Below are positions 26,667 through 38,525 of a DNA stretch of 64,000 nucleotides, in pieces. The stretch covers positions 7,223,878 through 7,287,877 of the forward strand of contig LR746264.1 in NCBI GenBank assembly GCA_902729315.2, written 5' to 3'. Every line of letters begins with the position of its first letter. Position 1 is the first letter of the stretch. Under the pieces are notes generated by a model. It ran no database searches and was not told the DNA's origin. It saw only the letters and a program-made list of their open reading frames with translations. The DNA is from Spirodela intermedia (Eukaryota; Streptophyta; Magnoliopsida; Alismatales; Araceae). Position numbers and translations under genes: made by a program.

Positions 26667-26905
26667 ATTCAAGCAAAAGGTAGTTTCTGAATGGCTATGA
26701 ATATTCCAGAAAACGGAACATTATAAGCAAAGTCCATTGGCTTCCAAATTTTTCTCCTCAGAAATATCCCAAGAAAGAACTCAAGATTCAATCAGAAGGC
26801 AGCTTCTGAATGGCTATGAATATTCCGGAAAACAGAACATTAAAAGCAAAGATCCATGGCTTCGATTTTTTTCTCCTCAGAAATATCCCAAGAAAGAACT
26901 CAAGA
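26667..26905. repeat. 119-bp tandem duplication upstream of the DUF630/632 gene
   Basis: The segment around TTCTGAATGGCTATGAATAT at 26685 recurs at 26804, and GAAATATCCCAAGAAAGAAC at 26761 recurs at 26880, both at a spacing of 119 bp. About two copies are present with a few substitutions. It lies 430-670 bp upstream of the start codon, in the leader or promoter. Confidence 0.9.
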
Positions 26906-29589
26906 TTACAAAAATGGGGTCGAGAAAAAACTTTTCCCAGATGAACATTCTACAACAAGATAATCTGGGGGCAAAGATGAAAGTGGCAACTGGGTTTCCA
27001 CAGAACACCTGCGCTCGAGAATATATTCGAAGAGAGCCGCAGTAAAATAAATCCCACTGGTCCAGATAAACGGGAAGTGGGTTGATTTTTTCTCCACGGC
27101 ATGTAAATAAACAGAGATCTACGCCAGAAACGTATCGCACGACTATCCGGCGTTCTCCGAACAACGAGGCCTTCTATTCGAATTCCGGGGATGGTCAAAG
27201 GCATAACCCTCAATAGGCTACCAGGATCTAAGTTCCGAATGGATTGAGACTCCGGAGCAGCAGAACCATAACACTCAGAGGTGATATTCGCCCATGCTTC
27301 TAACTCGATAAAGGTAGCCCACGACTAGTTCTTGATCCTGCGCACTGATCGTGGAAGAACGCAACTATAGTAATTGAGATGAGAAACGTCCAGATTTCAC
27401 CGACCCAGTGATCTCCGTGGAGAGGAGTCAAAGATTGCATAAAGCGACTCCCTCGGGATCTCCACAGAGAAATCCTTACAGCAAGTAAATCTCCACCCGT
27501 GGAAGAACTTGAGCAGCGAAACGGGGGGAGGCGGAACTCACAGAAATCATAAAATCAACCGGCGAAAAAAAATAAAGAAATATCGAAACGACGCCGCCGA
27601 CAGCAGATGTGGCAGGATTCTCATCCAAGTGCTCGGGTGAATTTACCTCAGCCTTCCAGCGGAACGCTGGCTTCTCGTGGCTTTCACCGCCCCAGAGGAC
27701 GAACGATGAAGCAGGTCCTCAAGAGAGGAACATGATGGGTGAGGAAGAAATCGACCGAGAGTCCTGTGGCCGAACAATTTCCGAATCGGAGATTCCTCGC
27801 AGAAAACAGGCACTGTCATATACAGTCAGAGAGAGAGAGAGACAACCAGAGAGAGAGGATAGAGGGGAGGTGGTGGAGCCCCAAGTAGCACTCCCCGTAG
27901 AATGCTTGCATGACTCCTGGCCGAAGCCTCTGGATTCCATGCCGTCAAAAAGGAAACGGCTTTGCCCAACAACGCACAGTAGGTCCGCTGTCATTTCGAC
28001 GCGATGTCATAAAATTCGCCTCGGGAAATTATACAAATAATTATCGAAATCCCATTGCAGCAACTCCTTTTCCCACCTAAATAATAACAATATATATGTA
28101 TATATATTTATTTATTAAAAAGTAATGATAAACTATTGCCGTCATTTTCTGATCTCGATGGCTGGCCTAGCTTTTGACTCGGTAGGAGACTTCTCCCTCC
28201 CAACGACCTCAGCATCTTCAACGCACCTCGCAATCCGCTGCATGGTTACAAGAAAATTGGAAAGAAGTAAAATAAGTATTTAAATAACCAGCTTGGGGAA
28301 TATAATAAAAAAATTCGGCAAATATTATTTTAATCGTTGGACGGCAGACGAAACGGCTGCCGCCAGTAACCACTCGCGTCCCCCCATTCCGAATTAACTT
28401 TCATCCCATTAATAGGAAATAAATCCGCGGTGTTACTCTCTTTGGACCGTCCATTGCGTCACAAGTCAAACCCCCCCCTCCTGAATATTATGATGCGCCG
28501 TCAGATGAGCGTTAACGAGCCTGCTGAGGCCTGAAATTCGTCAAACACCACGTAAAAACGCCGATCTGAGTTAGTGACGGGACGCCGAATGATTACAACA
28601 AGCCCGAATACTGTTTTCTGGCCGGGCCGACTTTCATTTGCTGGCTGGCTCGGTGACGGCGGCCTACCCCCGACAAAGGAGGCATCGTCAGCTGTACGCC
28701 GCCTCAGTCTCCGTGAGATGCGACCGGCGGCGGGAGGAGGGACCCCCCCGGGACACGTGGAAAGCTGACAGCGGTCACTTCCAGCGCTTCTTCGAATTCA
28801 CGTCGAGACAGCAGGTGGGCTAATGGCCTCGGAGTTCCTTCCCTCCCCCTCTTCCTTCCTCATCACGACAGCGTAAAAAGACGAGCTGTCCCTCTTGGCA
28901 CGTGCAGAGACAGATTTAGAGAGAGAAAGAGAGAATGGGGGCCGGGCAAGAGAACTGTGGAGAATTTAGAATCCGACGTGGGTTAGTCGGCCGCACGTGG
29001 ATTGCCGCAGCCCACTGCAAGTAAAAGGGTATCACGGATGACAGAGAAAGTAACGAGATTGGGAGAGAGAGAGAAAGAAAGAAAGAAAGAAAGAGGTGGT
29101 TCCCACGGTAATGAAGCCATCGGTAAGAAAGAACTCCTTTCTTTTATCTTAGCCATAGTGGGCCGGCTCACTTTAGTATCTTTCCCCCTTTTTCGCACAG
29201 GAATATCTCCCCTTGCACGGAGGATCTCCACTGATGGGGCCCCCATCGCCGTCATCTCCTGAAATCAGTTGGCCCATTAAAATAACGGCCCCAGGCCAGA
29301 AATGGGCCCGTCCATGGCCTTCTTCCCAGTCCAGCCCATTTAATATACATTTAGCGAGAGAGAGAGAGAGAGAGAGAGCGGAGGTGGCGGCACGTAGAGA
29401 AAGGGCTCTGTAACGTCCACCACGCGTCGGCGTCTCCGCTTCTCACGTGGTGGGCAGACTCGGCCCGCTAAAACCGTCGCCGCGAGGGGAGAGCGACCCA
29501 TAGGAAGAAGAAGCAGAAGAAGCAGAAGAGGCAGAAGAAGCAGAAGAAGAAGAAGAAGGAAGAAGGAAGAAGGAAGAAGGAAGGAGAAG
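26906..29589. other. Intergenic region between the DUF630/632 and PQ-loop genes
   Basis: This holds the far upstream region of the minus-strand DUF630/632 gene and the promoter of the plus-strand PQ-loop gene. Simple repeats include (GA)n at 27830-27842, GAAA units at 29069-29094, (GA)n at 29356-29378 and an AGAAG-rich leader at 29502-29588 just before the PQ-loop start. No confident gene is seen. A possible short terminal exon on minus at 28142-28243 is listed separately. Confidence 0.5.
28142..28243 (-). CDS. Possible orphan terminal exon or 33-codon ORF
   Basis: A non-repetitive reading frame (MQRIARCVEDAEVVGREK onward) ends in TGA. It is preceded on the minus strand by a good pyrimidine-rich tract and CAG, so it could be a last exon starting at 28237. 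I could not find convincing upstream exons and do not recognise the peptide. It may be chance. Confidence 0.2.
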   Translation of the reverse strand: MQRIARCVEDAEVVGREKSPTESKARPAIEIRK

Positions 29590-32045
29590 ATGAGGAATGG
29601 CGGGCCTCTCTGCCCATCAACGACGCACTGCGCATCCATTGGGCTGGGGCTGGTCAGCGTTCTCAGCTGGGGAGTTGCAGAAGTCCCCCAGATCATCACC
29701 AACTACAGGGAGAAATCAACGGAGGGCCTGTCCATCGCCTTCCTCTCGACGTGGATTCTCGGGTGGGCACATCACATCAGTTTCTCCACTCCAATCCTCC
29801 ATCTCTGAACCCACATTGCACCCCTTCTGATTCCTCTCCTCCACCTCGCAGGGACCTCTTCAACCTCGCTGGATGCTGGCTCGAGCCCGCCACCGTAAGC
29901 TCTCTCCGGTGCCAGGTTGACTCACCTTCCCTCTCCTTTGACTTGTTCTTCTCTGTTGCAGCTGCCCACGCAATTCTACATGGCCCTGGTAAGAATGTCA
30001 ACGCAGGCCGGGTATGCGCTGACTTTGTGTGATGAATGAATGAATGAATGCTTCCTCTTCTACTGAACGGCAGCTATATACGGCAACCACGTTGGTCCTG
30101 ACAGGGCAGACGGTGTACTATGGGCACGTCTACCGATGGCTGAAGACAGAAAAGGTATGGAGCACGGTCATACATCTGGATCATATGAAGCACTGACATA
30201 TGGGTGCAGGGGGAGAGACACTGCGAAAGCGGTGAGACAAGGAAGACGAACAGGGCAGAGGAGGGAGATGAACCGGGCTTCTCCAAGAACAGAGATGATC
30301 TCGGAGAAGGAGACGGATCACTGATGCCCAGCTCGCCTATAGCATTGGATCCTACTCGCAGTTCTGGTGGGAGCATATATATTGTGTAAGTCAACGGTGT
30401 TTTCTCAACTATTTTAGGAAAACTATGAGAAATAGTTTTAGAAACTCTGAAACTCTGAGCCCGGCAGGTCAGCTAGATCTTTATCGGGCAGCCCAAAGCC
30501 CATATCAAGATACTTCTTGGGTCGTCCCGTTGACTCTGGGCAGTCAGCAAGAGAGCCATTGCTTGGTGACCCTGCCTTCTCCCAGTCTGCACCACCTCTC
30601 AACACTAAGAGCATGCTCTCGGTGGTATGCCAACCTAGTTCAGTCCTACTTCTAGGTTATCTGGTGTGGCAAAAAATAAAGTCACACCCACCATTTTACC
30701 TTCTATTTTCAGGCAATGTCAACTGTTTTGTGTCTCGGTGGGCTAAGTCTTCGCCATTCCAGGGGTGAGGGAGCTAATAAGCCATCCACCAGCAAGGTCA
30801 TTCTAGTGGGCAGGAAGATCCTACAGGTAGCATTTTGACCACAATGTTCGCATGTTGATGGCACAAAATCTGGGGAGATGTTGACCATCTTGGGTTTTGT
30901 CTACTGCCTTCAGCAACATATGAGTGTGCCTTCATCGGCAGAAAAGGCTGGAAGCAGTGGGGTCGGAACCTTCCTCGGCTGGGCAATGGCAGTCATCTAT
31001 ATGGGGGGGAGGCTTCCCCAAATTTGTCTGAATGTAAGAGATATTCATAGAATTGTCCCAGAGTGATCACTTAAAATATAATGCATCTAATCAAATATAA
31101 GTTGATTATTTTTTTTTCCCTTGTGTTTTGGATCATCATCTTTCTAATAATTCGTGAACTATTTTCATGCAGATGAGAAGAGGAACTGTCGAGGTAAGCT
31201 TTCTTTGGACGTCGAGCACTGCTAATCTAAAAGAAAAATTAATACCCCAGGAGAGAAAGAGGACCATTCTTTAATCCAAAACGATGTGAGATCTCATAAG
31301 GATCAAGAATCCATGGAGCTAGAAACTAAATGTGGAAAGCATTTTGGATAGTATTTCTAGATGTGGAAAGCATTCTGGAGAGTATTACTAAATGTGGAAG
31401 GCATTCTGGATGGTATTTTCAGAGCCAAAATATTCCTACCAAAGAGAAAATTGACGTTCTCAAGATATTTATTTTCTGCAGGGCCTGAGTTCATTAATGT
31501 TTGGTTTTGCTCTTGTGGGAAATGCAACATATGTAGCCAGGTGAAACACATGATTCTTGATCGCATCTCTAGCCATATTGATGAAGAATAGGAGATATTC
31601 CGTCTCTATGGAGCTAACTGCGGGCATTTTCTTGTGTAGCATATTGGTCAGCAGTTTGGATTGGTCTAGAATAAGTCCCAACCTGCCGTGGCTGGTGGAT
31701 GCTGGGGGATGTGTACTTCTGGACTCTTTCGTATCCTTTTCTTATGTTTTCTTCACAAAGTTCATGCAAGATCGACAACAGGGCCTGTCGATACTCTGTT
31801 CTACTTCTTTCCCTCTTCCTCTCCAGCCCCCCATTGCTCTTACAGTTTTCTAATTCATCAGTCGCCGCCATATGATAATCTGAGTTTTGGGTGCTCTTAT
31901 GAGGCTTTTCTTATTCATCTCTAAGTCCTCTCTGTGCTTATTTGTGAAGAAAACATCCATAACAATTTTTCAGATCTTGATTCAGTTTCTATACTTCCAG
32001 TGCCACTCAGACAAGTCTGATGAAACCACACATGAAGATGATTGA
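29590..32045 (+). CDS. PQ-loop (SLC66/YPQ-like) vacuolar membrane transporter
   Basis: Twelve exons, 29590-29762, 29852-29894, 29962-29988, 30074-30154, 30210-30385, 30468-30624, 30713-30826, 30914-31033, 31173-31193, 31482-31540, 31640-31730 and 31974-32045, join in frame to 377 aa. There are two PQ-loop repeats: GVAEVPQIITNYREKSTEGL near residue 28 and GGRLPQICLN-MRRGTVEGLS near residue 288, each followed by hydrophobic helices, with a long hydrophilic loop between them. The motifs DLFNLAGCWLEPATLPTQFY and ISPNLPWLVDAGGCVLLD match the plant At4g36850 / yeast YPQ1 / animal SLC66A1 group, which export cationic amino acids from vacuole or lysosome. Substrate is inferred from the family. Exons of only 21 and 27 bases are typical of this gene. 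It converges on NSE1. Confidence 0.92.
31328..31420. repeat. Three copies of a 31-bp tandem repeat in a PQ-loop gene intron
   Basis: Units begin at 31328, 31359 and 31390, each built on TGTGGAAAGCATTCTGGA with a few differences. They lie in the intron between the 21-base exon and exon 10. Confidence 0.92.
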
Positions 32046-32747
32046 ATTCTTGTTTCAGCCACTGTGAAGAAGAGGATCGATCCTGCAGTGTTCAATCCGC
32101 TGCACAGTTGCATGACCATGACGTCCCAAGCGCCTCCCTGGTTTTCATGCCTGATGTCCGTTAGATTCAGTTATCTGCCGGCTGGTTGTGTTAGAGCAGT
32201 GTGCTGAAAGCCTATGCTGCCTTTTTTTTTTTTCTTCTTGAAGAAATGGACAAGAATCACCTTAATTTCTAGATTAAACCGCCTGATTTTTCCAACTGGT
32301 GCAGCCAATGGTTTTTTATGAGATGAAAGCAGGAGGAGGGCTTGTCACAGGGGGCGGCCCATTCCTATTCCAATCTGCCCATATCTCTGGAGCTTCAAAA
32401 CGCCCTCCTTAAAGGCCAGATAGACAAAGATGTTTATCCGCTCCTGATTCTATTCAAGTCTGTTGTCTAAGTTTTGAAAGTATAACTAATGAGGTTTCTT
32501 AGGGTCGAGCATCTTCCCTAGGTTTTACAAACCCAAATCATTTTTTGTTCGGGTGTAGTTGACCTGATCTGATGTGAGATCCTGAGTACCAGGTACATTA
32601 ACATTTGTGCTAGGAAGAGACCATGTTAAAATCAAAACTTAGGAAGCGATTAAGTGAGCAATGTGCAGGAAACTCTATCCAGACTGAACTAAAAGAGAGA
32701 TGACAACAGAATGTAATCAGAGATCGAAAGGAAGAGAGACCTTTTTT
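32046..32747. other. Convergent 3' flanks of the PQ-loop and NSE1 genes
   Basis: This 700-bp region holds the 3' UTRs of two converging genes. It is AT-rich with a T run at 32222-32233, and no coding signal is seen. Confidence 0.5.
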
Positions 32748-33319
32748 TTACACCCGTCTGGATTTCCTGCCCATCCGAGCTTCAGGAGGATGCCTAGGCT
32801 CTGGATTAGGTTCGGATTCGAGGGCATCAGGAGCTGCTTCTACTTTGTGGCTTCTAAGTCTTCTTAAAACCGTGTGATCAGCAGTCTCTTGTCGTCGATT
32901 CTGAGCAGCTTCCACCGCTTCTGCTTTGCAGACTTGATGCTTTCTCCTTTCGCGAAGACCATCTGAAGGTGCTTCACTTGGAGCATCGTCATTACATTCA
33001 TCATTTTCCCAGTCTAGGTCGGAGAAGTGCCAGGGAGTCCCACAAACAGGGCACACACTAGAAACCTGCGGATGAAAAAATAATCGAGCAATTTCCTAAT
33101 ATATAATTGAGAGTGTTGGCATCAATCCAACCTAGGGCGGAGAAAAAATCTTGTGACAAAAGAAATGGCACCTTCCGATAAAATTTCTTCTTCAGACAGT
33201 AACTGTGGATACGGACGTTACAACCTTCACCACTACACATGTCTGCCTGTCACCAAGCACCGATCATAAGATTAAAAGGGTTGTATATAAAGAGGAGTCA
33301 TCGACCTTAATGGATCTTG

Positions 33320-33360
<41 letters not shown>

Positions 33361-35498
33361 GATATTTAAGGGTAAATAACTTCAGCTCTTTCAAGGGAAT
33401 TTTGATGGGAAAGATACGTCAGTCAATTTTGTACCATTAACAGAGAAACCGAGAGTAGAAGGAATATACCTTTATCCCTGCTTCATTGCAGACATCACAT
33501 GAAGGAAAATCATTATTCCGGAACCAACCCCTGAGATCAAGAAATGATCTGACACCAAGACCGATATTTCCATCTGAAGAAGAGGATAGCCACTGATCCT
33601 GTATAAGTTCATTGAGAGTTTTTTCCTTTTGAGCTAAAGAAAAGCTCTTGAAAGCAGTGGGTACACAGGCCGCCCCATCTTGCGACGCCTGGCCTGTCTG
33701 CATTAGAAACCAGTTGACGTTATTAACAATCCAAAGATAACTCGAATAAAAAGAGTCCTCGTTCAACAAAAAATTACCCCACGACCTTAATGAAATGCAG
33801 TATTTGGGCATTTTTTAGAAAGCAATTAGAACTTAAGCATGTATAGGATGGATAAAATGAAAAACGTCACATTATCATTATGATCCGCCTTGATGTTCTT
33901 ACTCAGCATACTTTAAACAGCAGGTCCTTTTCAGGATAGCTTTGATCTTACAAATTACCATGTAGACAAAAAAGGCAGTAACTTAAAAAACTTTTCTCGT
34001 CATCCTTAAAATCATCCATGGTAGATGCCGACGCATCAAGTAGCTAATTGCTAGATATGCCACAAAATGGAACAAAACTAAACATATTAAATATTTTCGT
34101 GCGATTCTTTTTGTACCATTACTGTGACAACAAAGGAAGCAGCATGTCCTATACAGTAAATTAGCTCATTCTTTTCACTTAAGAATTTACTCCATTTTAC
34201 ATAGAGAAAGAAGGATCCCCAGTAATTCCATCTAGAATGAGAATGCCAACTTTTTTACATAGAGAAAAAAGGTTTGGATCTTCTCCAATTCTCTTTTATC
34301 CGAAACGGATCCCTAGTAATCCTCGCACAACCAGAGTTTTCCATCAAAACTGGAATTTTGTGAGGTGACTTGATCTCACAGAGTGATGAGCCAAGGGAGA
34401 AATAACTTGACTTTTCGAAGAAAAAATTAGCAGAATTTTAAAAAAGCATTGAGAGGAAGAGCAACTAAATATTTGGAGCTAAGGACACCACGGAGAGAAA
34501 GAGGAATTTGAAGCCAACCAAGGTAGATAGCACAGTACGGATTATCCCTTCAAACCTGACTATCAAGGCGGATATTGAGGGCATCTATGTTAGATATGCA
34601 ACCATGAGCAGTCGTATCATGGATGATAGCGTCCAGCTGTAAAAATCGATAAAAAAATGTCAGTACACAAACCACTAACTCAAAAGTTATTGAATAAAAG
34701 AGATTTCCATATTCATTCATTCCTCTCCATTTTGAATAATTATCATGAATAGACATAATGTTCCCGACAAAGTTCTAACGTTGACACCAATACAAATCAC
34801 AGATACAAAGCAGCATTATCTTGCAGATATTTGGGTCGAATAGAGATCAAGATGTCCCCGAAATATAATGGAATCCATAATACAGCCGGAATTATTTTTC
34901 CCCTATTTGGTCATGTTTACCACTTGATTGAGAAGAGTTGGGGTCTAATTGGTCAAAACCCACTTAGAACTAAAACTAGTTTTCAAAACCACTGAACAAA
35001 CTCTGCACATAGAATAATGAAAAAAAGGTTACAAAAAACACCCCAATTTATGAAAAAGTTTAATGGAGGTAGAACTTGAAGTTTCATACATTCTGCTTCG
35101 GCATGAAAATAAACCAGAAACACCAAATCATGGACCCATTTTTTCAGGAGATTATAGAATGATCGCAATGTAGAAGACAACTTGCATATCAGCCCATTCT
35201 ATGTTAGGTCAATAGAAAATCCTCTAAAGAGAAAAATGTGCACATCATCTTACAATGGCCCTGTAGAATGCAATCTGCGGAATTGAGTATTTTGTCCCAA
35301 GCTTAGACTGTTCATCAGCAACAGTATTGACAACACCATAGTAGACTTTGCCATCATATTGATTTCTACATCCACGCAGTTCAAATTTCACATACGCCAG
35401 TTCCTTGTTAATCTTGAGGAGGACATCATCAAAAATCTTCTTATGGATATCTGTCATACGGCAAAGACAAACAGTTTCACCCAGTTATCATATTATTT

Positions 35499-35558
<60 letters not shown>

Positions 35559-36385
35559 CGATGCCAAGCATAGTGAAAACAAGAACACAGGCCGAGAAAC
35601 TTGTATGCATCGCCTCCACAAAAGTAAAGAACACAAGGTTGTCGCCCACATAAATCTGGGAGCATGCTCATTCTCAATTCAATAAAACAAGGTGGAGAGA
35701 TCGATACCTAGATGATCCCTTCACTTTTTAGATTTATCCACTAAAAAATTGAAATCGCAATTCACGCTCTCATCCAGAACATCAAAACATACATTTGATC
35801 CATTATGAAAAAAAACTGTTTTGTCCACTTAATTATTTTGCGAGTCATTCTCTCCTTTCTCTGTGAAAGAATAACAGGTTTCCGGATCGAAAACCGAGCA
35901 TAGTGTCATGAAACAACTTGCGTCGCACTCTCTCTCATGGATTCTATCGCATCCGAACAACACGAGAGCACAAATAACCATATCTCTCGTACTCTCTCAT
36001 TGTTTGTACTCTGCACTAGTTCCGTTTGAAGTCCATTATATGGTGTACTGTCAGGCCTCATTCAAAAGGGATGCCCCCCTGCAACTCTTCGCGAAATCAG
36101 TCATGCCTAGCACCTAGAAGGAGTGAAATTCACAAATGCACAACCATTGATGTGCATGTGACCATTCCGTCCCAGAGCTTATAGGTATAAGATTAAACAT
36201 TATATTACGCCCTAAAATTCTGCGAAATTCCTTGAGACAAAAATCTATCTAGAGTCAAGGAAAGAGAAACCTGGATTTTTTCCGCTGACGCCCGAGAATA
36301 TATCATGAAACTCTTTCTCCTCCAGTGGACCACGGGATAGCAAGGCCTGTATGAGCGTGTGGTGCATCCAATTCAACGGTGCCAT
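32748..36385 (-). CDS. NSE1: SMC5/6 complex subunit NSE1 (RING-like, C4HC3)
   Basis: Six exons, 36271-36385, 35254-35450, 34556-34636, 33470-33697, 33172-33246 and 32748-33065, join in frame to 337 aa. The N-terminal winged-helix part starts MAPLNWMHHTLIQALLSRGP and continues through ELAYVKFELRGCRNQYDGKV and KLGTKYSIPQIAFYRAI. The C-terminal RING variant (residues 198-241) shows CDVC, C-x4-C, H-x2-C and CPVC, a C4HC3 pattern formed across two splice junctions. NSE1 pairs with NSE3/MAGE in the SMC5/6 complex for DNA repair and chromosome maintenance; the Arabidopsis gene is embryo-essential. A charged tail of about 95 residues after the RING (DLDWENDECNDDAP onward) is poorly conserved. An in-frame ATG at 36430 is an alternative start, but the family starts at MA-x2-W. 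Confidence 0.93.
33322..33356. repeat. (CT)n microsatellite in an NSE1 intron
   Basis: About 17 CT units between the NSE1 exons at 33172-33246 and 33470-33697. On the sense strand it reads as GA. Confidence 0.95.
35501..35553. repeat. (GA)n microsatellite in NSE1 intron 1
   Basis: About 26 GA units in the first intron. ORFs rich in alternating Arg/Glu across it are artefacts of the repeat. Confidence 0.95.
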
Positions 36386-36891
36386 CCCCGAAAACCTCCT
36401 TGCGGCATCAAAATCCCAGGTATCAATCACATCAGATGCTACAGAAAACCAAACCCTAGTTTGTAGATCAATGCACTCTGTTGCATCGTCGTTCCAACAA
36501 ACAAAAAAAACCAGAACAATCCAGCCGTCCCAACGATGAACTACTATCAGAAAGAGCCACAGAAGTTAGAAGCGGTATCTTGGGGCTGAGATCTCGAGAT
36601 GGAGGGAGAGAACCTTTCTCTTTCTGGCGGGAAACGAGATGCAGGAGGGGAGACTGCGAGCTTTTTAAACGCCACCACTCTCCGGTAAGTTACGAAGCCC
36701 TCGAATTTACACCCCTACCCCCTCAACGTCTGATTAATGGCCTTTGGAAGGACCACTGGAGCCAAAAGATCAAATCCCCTTCGAGGAATATTCACTGGAC
36801 GGCTCTGATCAAATCATCTTGCTATAGCTCGCCGTAGAAGCTCCATCAAGTCGCCACCTGGAGAGAGAGAGAGAGAGAGAGAGAGGAAGAA
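36386..36891. promoter_or_regulatory. Shared divergent promoter region of NSE1 and the DUF309 gene
   Basis: Only 506 bp separate the NSE1 start (minus) from the DUF309 start (plus), so both promoters must lie here. A (GA)n tract at 36861-36882 sits directly before the DUF309 start codon in its leader. The inverted motif TCTCGAGA occurs at about 36591. No obvious TATA box was seen for either gene. Confidence 0.55.
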
Positions 36892-38525
36892 ATGGCGGGA
36901 ATGGCGGCTGCCTGGTTCTCCTCTCGCACAGTTCCGCTTCTCCAGCTGCCCTTCGTTTCCTCTCCGACAGCTGCACTGAGCCACTCCCAATCCTCTCAGC
37001 CAATTCACCGTGCTTGCTCACCGTCTTCTTCGTCGTTCTCGTCGCGGCGCTGCGTTGCCTGGAGGGGCGGCTTCCGCCTGGGCTACAGGTTCTCTACAGA
37101 GGAGTCGTCGGATGACGAGGAGTCCGATGGCGAGGAGCAGGGCTTCGATCAAGCCGTTTCTCTGTTCAACAGCGGTGATTATCATCGATGCCACGACTTC
37201 CTGGAAGAGCTGTGGTATGAAGCAGAGGAGCCGACCCGAACCCTAATTCACGGAATTCTGCAGTGCGCGGTGGGATTTCACCATCTCTTCAACCAGGTAA
37301 GCCGTCCGGGAAGGGGAAATCGATCCCCTTGGCCGGTGTTGGCGGAATTCTTGTTTCTTTAAAGAGATTCTGTCAATGTCTGAGCAGAACCATCGCGGGG
37401 CTATGATGGAGTTGGGCGAGGGGCTCTGCAAGCTGCGGAAGATGGACTTCGACGACGGACCATTCTTTCGATTCGAGAGGGAGATCTCGGTAGCTTTGGA
37501 ATTCATTTACCAGACCCAAAAGGAGCTCGCTGCATGTGAGTTTTCCCTGAAATCATTCGGCTATTTGTATATTTCTAGAACAATAATCACAAACTTAGAT
37601 CAAAACCACCCAACTATGGCTGATTTGCTATTCGCCATGTCTGAGCTCAAATAGCATCTTGACTATAGGAAGATAGGAAACCTTCCTTTGGACAACGCCT
37701 TGATGAGATAACAATCAAAGTCATATGTGGGAAGATCCCTGGAACTCGTGCTCGATTGTCTCCTTTGGCAATGAATTCCATATGGATTCACTGAAGCTGA
37801 TGACAAGAAGATCAAGGATCTATGCATTTCTCTGAAGCCATTTCAAATGAGAAGCCCATGAGGATGAACAGGACCAGCTAGATGCTGGTTGTGACTCTTC
37901 TTTTGGAAATCTTCTTCTGGTTTTAATGCTCAATATTTTGTCTATACGGGTACATGATTTTGTCAAGGATCTATGCATTGCTCTGAACCCATTTCATATG
38001 AGAAGCCCATGAGGATGAACAGGGCCAGCTAGATGCTGGGTGTGCGGAGCCGACTGTACCATCATGGGCTTCTCATATGTTGGATAATTCACAATTTCTC
38101 ATATGTTATTTTCATCCTCATGGGCTTCTCATTTGAAATGGCTTCAGAGAAATGCACAGAACCTTGACAAAATCATGTATCAAAAAAAAAAAAAAAAAAA
38201 AAATGGTGCTTTTTTTTTTGGTGGGTATGAAAATAAAAATATAAATACTGGGAAATGTATGGAACTGATCGATTGGGTATCTCTCGTTGTCACAGGTACA
38301 AATGATCTCTGCCTGGCAATGGACGGATCAGAGAGATCATACCAGCTCTTGGGCTCCTTCGCAGCTGGACAGCGCCTGTACTCCTTGGAGACAGACCCCT
38401 GTGGAAGTTCTTACATTGCTTTCGACCCGGAGGGCCATTACATTGTTCAAAAGCCCGAAAGGGTCAAGATTCCCACTCTTCAGGCCACGGAAGAGCACCT
38501 GAAAGCCTGTGAAAACCTGTATTGA
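36892..38525 (+). CDS. Plastid-targeted DUF309 domain protein
   Basis: Three exons, 36892-37296, 37388-37535 and 38296-38525, join in frame to 260 aa. Residues 1 to about 60 are Ser/Arg/Ala-rich and low in acidic residues, like a chloroplast transit peptide. An acidic linker (ESSDDEESDGEEQG) follows. The DUF309 helical domain is at about 85-155 (FDQAVSLFNSGDYHRCHDFL, LWYEAEEP, HGILQCAVGFHHLFNQNHRG). The function of the family is unknown; plant homologues are plastid-predicted. The 760-bp second intron carries a large inverted repeat. The gene is head-to-head with NSE1 and tail-to-tail with SQD1 (222 bp between stop codons). Confidence 0.87.
37811..38179. repeat. Direct plus inverted repeat family in DUF309 intron 2 (long hairpin)
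   Basis: Three copies of an approximately 70-90 bp element are present. Copy A (37811-37893) and copy B (37951-38043) are direct; copy C (38111-38179) is inverted and matches both at about 90% or better by eye. The B-C pair can fold into a hairpin with arms of about 70 bp and a loop of about 67-90 bases, starting at TACATGATTTTGTCAAGG. A smaller inverted fragment of the same core lies at 38059-38080. It could be a foldback MITE or a small-RNA hairpin. Confidence 0.88.

Noticed and set aside
35359-35685. ORFs with alternating Arg/Glu stretches
   Set aside because: Artefacts of the (GA)n tract in NSE1 intron 1; the same applies to similar ORFs at 15369, 20411, 44800, 57487 and 59409.
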